Shown in pieces: positions 1 through 5,524 of a stretch of 6,245 bases of DNA. Position 1 is the first letter of the stretch. Each line of letters opens with the position of its first letter. The DNA is from Clostridiales bacterium UBA7568. Its GTDB lineage: Bacteria > Bacillota > Clostridia > Oscillospirales > CAG-272. The translations under genes and the position numbers were made by a program. The DNA is taken from contig DLLG01000002.1 of the NCBI GenBank assembly GCA_002479075.1, positions 13,162 to 19,406 of the forward strand. The letters run 5' to 3'. The notes beneath the pieces were generated by a model, which was given only the letters and a program-made list of their open reading frames with translations, searched no databases and was not told the origin of the DNA.

Positions 1-6
1 ACGGTC

Positions 7-19
7 AAAGAAAAGTAGG
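7..19 (+). repeat. left-edge copy of a dispersed repeat half-site
   Basis: The 13-mer AAAGAAAAGTAGG is identical to bases 6224-6236 at the other end of the window, where it is one arm of a palindromic repeat. Only the right arm is visible here because the window starts at base 1. Read in frame 1, bases 1-18 give Thr-Val-Lys-Glu-Lys-stop, the same Lys-Glu-Lys-stop ending that the repeat gives the downstream membrane protein. This may therefore be the 3' end of an upstream gene on the plus strand, but 18 bases are too few to call a gene. The A-rich composition makes part of the match easy to get by chance. Confidence 0.5.
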
Positions 20-25
20 GGGGAG

Positions 26-43
26 TGTTACAGTTGTGTTACA
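26..43 (+). promoter_or_regulatory. tandem operator, upstream copy (WalR-box-like)
   Basis: The sequence is TGTTAC, five bases, TGTTAC, plus a final A. It fits the published WalR (YycF) consensus TGTWAH-N5-TGTWAH at every fixed position. The half-sites repeat with an 11-bp period, so both face the same side of the helix, as expected for a dimer of an OmpR/PhoB-type winged-helix regulator. The identical 18 bases recur at 139-156. A run of six G lies just upstream (18-23). The box ends 15 nt before a candidate -35 element and would centre near -60. A PhoP-type operator (TTAACA-like hexamers) is the main alternative. Binding is inferred. Confidence 0.6.
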
Positions 44-58
44 TATGCGCCGGACGGG

Positions 59-87
59 TTGATTTCGGCGCGCTTTTATAATAATAT
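59..87 (+). promoter_or_regulatory. candidate upstream sigma-A promoter (P1) of the S-layer gene
   Basis: The -35 candidate is TTGATT (59-64) and the -10 candidate is TAATAT (82-87), with a 17-nt spacer, so transcription would start near 94. Both elements sit exactly 113 bp upstream of the matching elements of the stronger promoter at 172-200, in the same relation to the tandem operator. A perfect TATAAT at 77-82 overlaps, but it has no acceptable -35 at the right distance. Transcripts from here would carry a leader of about 175 nt before the start codon at 270. Confidence 0.5.
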
Positions 88-106
88 AGGAATACAGGAA
101 ATGCAG

Positions 107-136
107 ACCGCCCCCTTGTCCTTTTGCTGGGGGGGT
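107..136 (+). other. GC-rich hairpin between the two promoters
   Basis: Five C (111-115) face a run of seven G (129-135) across a 13-nt loop. Two further C-G pairs and an A-T pair extend the stem past a bulged G at 110. It would form in transcripts from the upstream promoter. No U-run follows, so it is not a canonical intrinsic terminator. It may slow readthrough or simply be a by-product of the G-run that precedes each operator copy. Its role is unknown. Confidence 0.3.
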
Positions 137-138
137 AA

Positions 139-156
139 TGTTACAGTTGTGTTACA
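139..156 (+). promoter_or_regulatory. tandem operator, downstream copy (WalR-box-like)
   Basis: This is an 18/18 identical copy of the element at 26-43, again preceded by a G-run (129-135) and again ending exactly 15 nt before a -35 element. Sequence outside the box and promoter hexamers differs between the two modules, so the conserved box and spacing suggest functional constraint rather than a very recent duplication. The position relative to the predicted transcription start (centre about 60 bp upstream) suits an activator that contacts polymerase from upstream of the -35. That is an inference from spacing alone. Confidence 0.65.
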
Positions 157-171
157 AAATGCGGTTTGCTA

Positions 172-200
172 TTGAAATAATTCCGTAAATCATTTATTAT
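172..200 (+). promoter_or_regulatory. main sigma-A promoter (P2) of the S-layer gene
   Basis: TTGAAA (172-177) and TATTAT (195-200) are separated by 17 nt and are close to the vegetative consensus TTGACA/TATAAT. Transcription would start near base 207, giving a leader of about 63 nt. The leader contains the hairpin at 220-242 and then the ribosome binding site. A second -10-like hexamer, TACAAT (201-206), is too far from this -35 (23 nt) and has no better partner. This is the best promoter upstream of the gene. Confidence 0.75.
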
Positions 201-219
201 TACAATGCTAGGATAGCTA

Positions 220-242
220 CATAGGGATAGTTATCCCTTATG
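220..242 (+). promoter_or_regulatory. 5'-leader hairpin (inverted repeat)
   Basis: The left arm CATAGGGATA (220-229) and the right arm TATCCC-T-TATG (232-242) are complementary over 10 bp with one bulged T at 238. As RNA this gives a nine-pair stem with a four-base AGUU loop. It would form about 13 nt after the predicted P2 start and 15 nt before the ribosome binding site, so it need not block translation. Possible roles are protection of an abundant mRNA at its 5' end or a DNA operator. A nearby partial copy of the left arm (GGATA, 211-215) could compete for pairing. Confidence 0.5.
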
Positions 243-257
243 GCACCTAAAAAATAT

Positions 258-263
258 AGGAGG
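258..263 (+). promoter_or_regulatory. ribosome binding site that sets the S-layer gene start
   Basis: AGGAGG lies 6 nt before the ATG at 270, an ideal arrangement. This decides the start: the in-frame ATG at 240 lies inside the leader hairpin, has no such site, and would add ten charged residues before the signal peptide. Flanking ATAG (256-259) and CTAT (268-271) could pair weakly and present the site in a loop. The same stretch is complementary to bases 5385-5401 just after the stop codon. Confidence 0.92.
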
Positions 264-269
264 AATACT

Positions 270-3200
270 ATGAAAAACATCACAAGAATCCTTGCTCTTG
301 TACTCGCTCTCGTAATGGTTATCGGTACATTTGCAAGCGTTTCTGCCGCAGGCGCAAAGTGGTATGACAAGGCAATCAAGGAACTCAGAAGATACGGCAT
401 TGCTGACCTCACACGCACGGCAGAATCGAAAGTAACAAGAGCCGAATTCGCGCTTTGGATCGCGAAGATCGACAGCGCTTGGGTAAACGATGAATGGTGG
501 GAAGAGAACGTTCTCGCTAACGTTGTTGTATTCAAGGACCAGGCTGAAACAGATAAGGCTCACAGAGCGGCTATCTGCTATTGCTACCAGCGTAACCTCG
601 TTACAGGTGACGGCGACGGCAATTACAGACCCGAATCCACAATAACACTCGCAGAAGCAAGCGTTATTATCACAAGACTTATGGGCTATGAGAACGACGT
701 TCCTCAGAACGGCGATCAGTGGCAGTACAACTGGATGTACACTGCAAACAAGTATTGCAGAGCGTTCGACGCAACGTTTATGTCCAAGGTTGATACAGTC
801 AACCCCGATCACGAGCTCACAAACGGTGAGGCTGCATACCTCGTTGCTACAATCCTCAACTTCCTCGCAGAGAAGGATGAAAACGGTAAGTACGTAGAGA
901 ATCCCAGACTCACAAAGAAGGGCGAAGATCTCGGAAAGAACCTCAAACCCGTTAGCACATCCGGCGACCTTGTAAGAGTTTCCGGAATCACAATGACTTC
1001 CAACGACATCCTCGTTGACACAACAAAGGATGTTACTCTTACAATCCTCAGCACAGGCGAAACAATCACAACTACAGGCGCAGACTTCGAAAAGAAGGTT
1101 CGCGTAGCTCTCGGCCTCAAGGCAGACAGAGATCTTACAGTAGTTGATCATTTCAACCTCGGCGACTATGTTCAGAAGGACACAGTCCTCTATGCGACAA
1201 GAAAAGACGGCGTACTTACTTCCGTTACTCTCTTCGCAAATGACAGCACAAAGGTTGAGGCAGACTCCTACCTCGTTAAGAAGGCAGGGCTCGCTCATAC
1301 ATATGACGAGTACACAGGCGCTATCAAGGTTGCAGGCGACTATCCTAAGTATGCAAATACAAAGGCAAGCAAGGTTGACGATACGCCCGTATTCCCCGCA
1401 GCTTTCGCTTCTCTCGGCAAGTTCGATAACAACGGCACAGAGAGATATGCAAAAGAAGTCCTCTTCAACGGTAACAATATCGTATTTAAGGGCGCTTCCG
1501 AAGCAGCAGTTGAATACAAGGTAGTTGACAACTTCAACAGCATCGAAGAAAACGAAATCGTTGTATACGATGCAACAAACGGCTTCGCTACAATGACAGC
1601 AGCCGGCTTCAAAGGCAAGATTTATAACCTCGCAGAAGGCGAATACAAGGTTACATTCTATGATATCGACTCTGACGGCGCATATGATATCGCAGTATAT
1701 CATAACTCCGGCAAGTTCACAAAGGCTGTAACAGGCGCTGTAAACACAACTGATAACGTTGTAACAGCTACAGCATACGGCAACGCAAACGATAAATCCT
1801 ATGTAACAGCTAACCTCGCTTCTCTCTCCGCTGGTATAATCACATCCGTTGAAACCTCCGGCGATCTCAGCGATGCTTCCTCCGCTCTTAAGGTTATCGG
1901 CGGCAAGAAGTACTATGTTGTTACGATCTCCACGATCGGCAACGCTGAAGAAGCAAAGAAAGTTTATGTTCCTGTTCCTGCTTATGATGCAGACGGCAAC
2001 GAAACATATGCAAACAGAAATGCTGAAACATCCGTAAGATTTGTAATCGAAGGATACACAAGAACAGCTAAGGTTGATTCCAAGGATTGGACTTCTTTCC
2101 TTGATCTCGACACAAAGGGCACAATAAACGACGCTAAGGATAAAGACGGAAACTATATCCTCGATGCTCAGGCATTCAAGGGTCTCGTTTATAACAAGGC
2201 AGTTAAGTACGTCCTCGCAGGCGAGCTTGACAGCTCTATCACAGGCGACGCTGCAAACGTTGTTGTATACCTTGCAGATACAGCAGCTTCTTCCGGCACA
2301 AAGGGCTTCATCGTTAAGGTTGAAAAGACCGAAACAGGTGCTAACACATACAACGTAACAGTTGCAACAACAGGCACTCTCAACGGAGCAACTCCCGTAA
2401 GAAAAGAACTTGATAACGTTCTTGACGCAAGATTCACTTGGCTTGGATGCCTTGACTTCAACGATGGTTGGTCTCCTGCATACAGAAATACTCCTCGCGC
2501 AGGTCGTTCGACTTGGATGAAGGGTTCTGCTTATCAGAACGCTCCTAAGGCGATCAACTCGAACTGGATTTACAACTGGGTTGAAGGCGGAAGCGTAACA
2601 CCCAGAGAAGTTCTTGAAACTCTCGGATTTGACGCTGAAACATATCTTGCAGCAGGCAAGCTCCGTGACTTCCAGCCTGAATATGTAAACCAGGCAGGCA
2701 CGAAGGTTTGGGTTGACTGGGCAAACGGTTATGCAATCGCATACCTCAGAAACGTTCTCGCAGCTCTTAACGTAAAGGAAGCTGATATGGCAGAAGTTTA
2801 CGCTATGACGCTCAAGGCAATCGACGGTAAGCTCGACGCTACAATCGTTGATAAGGACGCAGTCCTCGGCGAAGATGGCGCAACAGTTGTTACTCCCGCT
2901 CAGGAAGCTTTCGAAATTTCCAAGTCCAAGAAGACAAACACATATCTGTTCCTTGAACAGTATATGAAACACCTCGCATACAACATCGCTCTTGACGACG
3001 GTCTTGAACTTATGAAGAAGAACTACAACGAAGTAACTCTCGGAGAACTTCTTGATAACTTCGCAAAATACAAGACAACAGCTGACGGCGAAGCTGTAGC
3101 AACATTCAACAAAGAAACATTCTTCAAGAACATTGCAAACAACTATAACAACGTTCGTACAAACCAGTCTTATGGTTGGTACCTCTGCTTCATCGATCGT

Positions 3201-5381
3201 CTCTGCGGCGACGGTGTAACAGAACTCGCTCGTTTCACAATCGATGAAATGGGTACAAAGGCTACACTCGAAACAGCACCTACAAGCAAATACGTTGATT
3301 CTATATTCTTCGTATCCGGCGCAACAGGTGTTAAGACATTCGAAGTAAGAGCAAGCGCATCGACCCTCTGGGATATCGAAAACGCAGCTCTCTATAACAG
3401 AATCTTCAAGACGCAGACAAACGCAGTTCTTGCAGACAAGACAGACTTTGCAGGCAACACGAAAGAAAGTCTTGAAGGCGAAGACCTCATTTACGTTTCT
3501 ATCGTAAAAGACGGTTCTGCTCAGAACATTCTTAAGGTTGACAGAACAGCATATGAAGGCGGCCTCACAGGCGGTTATACAAACCTTCAGGTTGCTAACA
3601 AGATCAACTTCACAGGTGGCACAGATAACAGAACAAGCACAATCACAACTTGGGGCAAGAAAGACTGCGGTTACTATGCTTACGCAAGAGGCACAGCAGC
3701 AGTTAAGGACAGCTGGATGGCATACTCTTCCTACATCTTCCTCGATGACGTAAACGAATCAGCAGTTGAAAAGAGAGCTGTTGCGGCTATCAAGGCTGCT
3801 ATCGCTGCCGACGCTGAAACAGACAACGTCAAGAAGGTTGAGATCAAAGACGGCGATTCTACAACAGTAGTATGGCAGTACACAGAGACAACAGCAAATA
3901 CAAGAGTTGCTAAGGATCCTTACTATCTCAAGACTCCCGCAGGCAACCTCAAGTATGAGAAGCACTGGTCCGTTGCAAATGTTTCTGTAAACTTCGTTGT
4001 AACACAGCAGACAACAGGCGAAGTTAAGACATACTTCCCGATCACAGACGGAACAGGCGCTCAGGTAAGAGTTGAAACAGAAGCTGACAAGGCTTACTGG
4101 GAAGGCCTCAATAAGGACTCTCAGGAAGTTGGTGCAAGATACGAAGTTATCGGCAACCTCCTTTACAGAGTTAACACTGTTGCAAGCAAACCGAAGACAG
4201 ACAAAGACGGCAACCCCGTTGTTAAACTGGCTTACGAAGTTGACTTCGACGCACAGGGCACAACTTGGCTCGACGAAACAATCAAGGATGATGACCTTGC
4301 AAAGGTTAAGTCCGTAACAGCAAGAGAACTTGACTTTGACGCTGATAAGGATACATTCAAGTATGGTCAGTACGAAGTTAATTTCGACGGCAACACATAC
4401 TATGCATATGACGATGTTCAGGTCATCGTTATGACTCCTAACCCCTCAACAGGCAACCTTGACGGTTCTGTTACAACACTTGGCGAGTTCCTCAACGCAA
4501 AGAAGAACCTCCTCGTTTCCAGAGAACAGGTTTACTACACGATGAACGAAAACGCTAAGATCCTCAAGACTCTCACGGTAATCGGTGAGTACACAGACGG
4601 TATCGCTAAAGACGACCCGATCACTCCCGAACCCGAGAAGACAGTAACTGTTTACCTCGGCAAACAGGGCGCTACACTTGAGCACGCTGAATGGGGCGAC
4701 AAGATCATCGTTAAGTCCACATACTCTGCAGTTACACTTCCCACAGGCGAAGCATTCGGTCAGATCTATCGTGAATTCGACACATATGCAGCTGCAACAG
4801 TTGCAAACATCAACACAGTAATGCCTGCAGGCTTCTATGTTGTAAAAGAAGACGGTAAGATCGTTCAGGCTAATGTTGCACTCAGCAAGGCTTACATAAC
4901 ATCCGCAGACGTTAAGGGCGGCGTTACAGTTAAGGACGCTAAGACAAACGGCAAGGATGTTAAGGGCGACTTCGAGTTCTTCTACATTGACTTCGAAGGC
5001 AACTTCGTTAAGACAACAGAAGATACTACAAAGGTTAGACTCGTAAGCAAGACTGTAAGAGATGCAAAGATTGCAGAACTCAAAGCAGATGTTGAAAAGA
5101 AGACAACTAACTACAACGCAATTGACAAGAAGTATGTTGCAGCTAAGGCAGCAGCTAAGGAAGCTCTTGACAAGGCTGTAGCAGCTCTTGAAACCTATCA
5201 GACATCCGCAATCACAAACAACCTCAACGGCCAGTTCTGGGGCGTTTCAAACAGCGCAGCTTATACGTATTTCGCAGATTTCCGTTATACGTATCAGAGA
5301 GATCCTCAGCCGATCGAATTCCAGTACATCACAGTTGACGGTGTAAATTGCGTAGTTACAAACTACTTCATTTGTGACTAA
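270..5381 (+). CDS. large secreted SLH-domain S-layer-type protein
   Basis: The 1703-residue protein is probably a major surface or S-layer protein. It has a Sec signal peptide: Lys2 and Arg6, a hydrophobic core at about 7-20, and cleavage after Ala26 or Ala29. Three SLH modules follow at about 30-70, 85-140 and 150-200. Such modules bind secondary cell-wall polysaccharide on peptidoglycan. The second is clearest (GDGDGNYRPES at 113-123). The motif is VTRAE (55-59) in the first, but ITLAE (125-129) and LTNGE (183-187) in the others, so only the first keeps the Arg. Residues about 205-715 and 985-1595 look beta-rich and Thr/Val/Asp-rich, with an EF-hand-like Asp/Gly loop at 465-473. Residues about 715-985 look helical, with Trp at 724, 734, 749, 766, 770, 814, 817 and 970. 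A Pro/Glu linker lies at 1450-1457 and an Ala/Lys-rich helix at about 1595-1645. Nine Cys include a pair near the end (1694, 1702). No sortase motif or enzymatic active site was recognised. Codon use is highly restricted (Thr mostly ACA; TTA, CTA and TCA absent from 270 to 2972), which fits very high expression. The SLH assignment is firm; the S-layer role is inferred. Confidence 0.93.
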   Translation: MKNITRILALVLALVMVIGTFASVSAAGAKWYDKAIKELRRYGIADLTRTAESKVTRAEFALWIAKIDSAWVNDEWWEENVLANVVVFKDQAETDKAHRAAICYCYQRNLVTGDGDGNYRPESTITLAEASVIITRLMGYENDVPQNGDQWQYNWMYTANKYCRAFDATFMSKVDTVNPDHELTNGEAAYLVATILNFLAEKDENGKYVENPRLTKKGEDLGKNLKPVSTSGDLVRVSGITMTSNDILVDTTKDVTLTILSTGETITTTGADFEKKVRVALGLKADRDLTVVDHFNLGDYVQKDTVLYATRKDGVLTSVTLFANDSTKVEADSYLVKKAGLAHTYDEYTGAIKVAGDYPKYANTKASKVDDTPVFPAAFASLGKFDNNGTERYAKEVLFNGNNIVFKGASEAAVEYKVVDNFNSIEENEIVVYDATNGFATMTAAGFKGKIYNLAEGEYKVTFYDIDSDGAYDIAVYHNSGKFTKAVTGAVNTTDNVVTATAYGNANDKSYVTANLASLSAGIITSVETSGDLSDASSALKVIGGKKYYVVTISTIGNAEEAKKVYVPVPAYDADGNETYANRNAETSVRFVIEGYTRTAKVDSKDWTSFLDLDTKGTINDAKDKDGNYILDAQAFKGLVYNKAVKYVLAGELDSSITGDAANVVVYLADTAASSGTKGFIVKVEKTETGANTYNVTVATTGTLNGATPVRKELDNVLDARFTWLGCLDFNDGWSPAYRNTPRAGRSTWMKGSAYQNAPKAINSNWIYNWVEGGSVTPREVLETLGFDAETYLAAGKLRDFQPEYVNQAGTKVWVDWANGYAIAYLRNVLAALNVKEADMAEVYAMTLKAIDGKLDATIVDKDAVLGEDGATVVTPAQEAFEISKSKKTNTYLFLEQYMKHLAYNIALDDGLELMKKNYNEVTLGELLDNFAKYKTTADGEAVATFNKETFFKNIANNYNNVRTNQSYGWYLCFIDRLCGDGVTELARFTIDEMGTKATLETAPTSKYVDSIFFVSGATGVKTFEVRASASTLWDIENAALYNRIFKTQTNAVLADKTDFAGNTKESLEGEDLIYVSIVKDGSAQNILKVDRTAYEGGLTGGYTNLQVANKINFTGGTDNRTSTITTWGKKDCGYYAYARGTAAVKDSWMAYSSYIFLDDVNESAVEKRAVAAIKAAIAADAETDNVKKVEIKDGDSTTVVWQYTETTANTRVAKDPYYLKTPAGNLKYEKHWSVANVSVNFVVTQQTTGEVKTYFPITDGTGAQVRVETEADKAYWEGLNKDSQEVGARYEVIGNLLYRVNTVASKPKTDKDGNPVVKLAYEVDFDAQGTTWLDETIKDDDLAKVKSVTARELDFDADKDTFKYGQYEVNFDGNTYYAYDDVQVIVMTPNPSTGNLDGSVTTLGEFLNAKKNLLVSREQVYYTMNENAKILKTLTVIGEYTDGIAKDDPITPEPEKTVTVYLGKQGATLEHAEWGDKIIVKSTYSAVTLPTGEAFGQIYREFDTYAAATVANINTVMPAGFYVVKEDGKIVQANVALSKAYITSADVKGGVTVKDAKTNGKDVKGDFEFFYIDFEGNFVKTTEDTTKVRLVSKTVRDAKIAELKADVEKKTTNYNAIDKKYVAAKAAAKEALDKAVAALETYQTSAITNNLNGQFWGVSNSAAYTYFADFRYTYQRDPQPIEFQYITVDGVNCVVTNYFICD

Positions 5382-5384
5382 TCA

Positions 5385-5401
5385 ATAGTATTCTCCTACT
5401 A
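5385..5401 (+). promoter_or_regulatory. 3'-UTR element complementary to the gene's own ribosome binding site
   Basis: Starting 4 nt after the stop codon, this stretch can pair with bases 255-271, which hold the AGGAGG and the first two bases of the start codon. ATAGTATT (5385-5392) pairs with AATACTAT (264-271), and CTCCTA (5393-5398) pairs with TAGGAG (257-262), leaving G263 bulged. Two more pairs form beyond a bulge at 5399. That is 14 pairs with one bulge, or 16 with two. It also folds locally as TAGTA / TACTA around a TTCTCC loop that displays the anti-ribosome-binding-site bases. The complementarity is seen directly; a regulatory role is inferred. Confidence 0.45.
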
Positions 5402-5406
5402 AAGAT

Positions 5407-5440
5407 AAAAAAACAGCTCCCTTCGGGGAGCTGTTTTTTT
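5407..5440 (+). terminator. intrinsic terminator of the S-layer gene
   Basis: The perfect 8-bp stem CAGCTCCC (5414-5421) / GGGAGCTG (5426-5433) closes a TTCG loop, the very stable C(UUCG)G tetraloop type. Seven A precede it and seven T follow it, so the stem can extend to 15 bp and a U-run is present. It begins 25 nt after the stop codon. The A-run and T-run make it symmetrical, so it could also stop transcription from the other strand. Confidence 0.96.
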
Positions 5441-5459
5441 AAAAGTTTACAAAATCAGG

Positions 5460-5488
5460 TTTTAAATAATGGGAAAATGTGATATAGT
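5460..5488 (+). promoter_or_regulatory. promoter of the downstream membrane-protein gene
   Basis: The -10 candidate is TATAGT (5483-5488), preceded by TG at 5480-5481, which makes an extended -10. A weak -35 (TTTTAA, 5460-5465) lies 17 nt upstream. The predicted start near 5495 gives a leader of about 30 nt. The position directly after the strong terminator supports separate transcription of the second gene. No copy of the tandem operator is present here. Confidence 0.6.
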
Positions 5489-5509
5489 TAGAACATAAAT
5501 ATTTCAAAC

Positions 5510-5515
5510 GGAGGA
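5510..5515 (+). promoter_or_regulatory. ribosome binding site supporting a TTG start
   Basis: GGAGGA lies about 9-10 nt before the TTG at 5525. No in-frame ATG or GTG occurs near it, and the first internal Met (residue 68) would remove the first membrane helix and part of the second, so the TTG is the supported start. Confidence 0.8.
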
Positions 5516-5524
5516 ATCGGAGCT

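Noticed and set aside
77..82. Perfect TATAAT as the -10 of the upstream promoter.
   Set aside because: At a 17-nt spacer the -35 would be ACGGGT, and TTGATT is only 12 nt away. TAATAT at 82-87 gives the proper spacing and matches the other module.
26..156. CRISPR-like or mobile-element interpretation of the 18-bp direct repeats.
   Set aside because: There are only two copies, the interval contains promoter elements, and the repeat has internal tandem half-sites typical of a regulator operator.
101..175. A 24-codon open frame (ATG at 101, TGA at 173-175) as a leader peptide.
   Set aside because: The only Shine-Dalgarno-like bases abut the ATG, the frame runs through the G-run and operator, and it would begin only about 7 nt after the predicted P1 start.
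240..269. In-frame upstream ATG at 240 as the S-layer gene start.
   Set aside because: It lies in the leader hairpin, lacks a ribosome binding site, and would put ten charged residues ahead of the signal peptide. The ATG at 270 has AGGAGG 6 nt upstream.
207..269. Riboswitch or T-box in the S-layer gene leader.
   Set aside because: The leader is about 63 nt with one simple hairpin. I saw no conserved aptamer core, T-box sequence or overlapping terminator.
231..2972. A 913-codon open frame on the minus strand.
   Set aside because: It is in exact codon register with the S-layer gene and stays open only because the sense gene avoids TTA, CTA and TCA. It has no ribosome binding site and the translation is Cys-rich and implausible.
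5407..5440. Terminator taken as evidence for a convergent minus-strand gene downstream.
   Set aside because: The stem is symmetrical, but the next gene is on the plus strand with its own promoter, so no convergent gene is needed to explain it.
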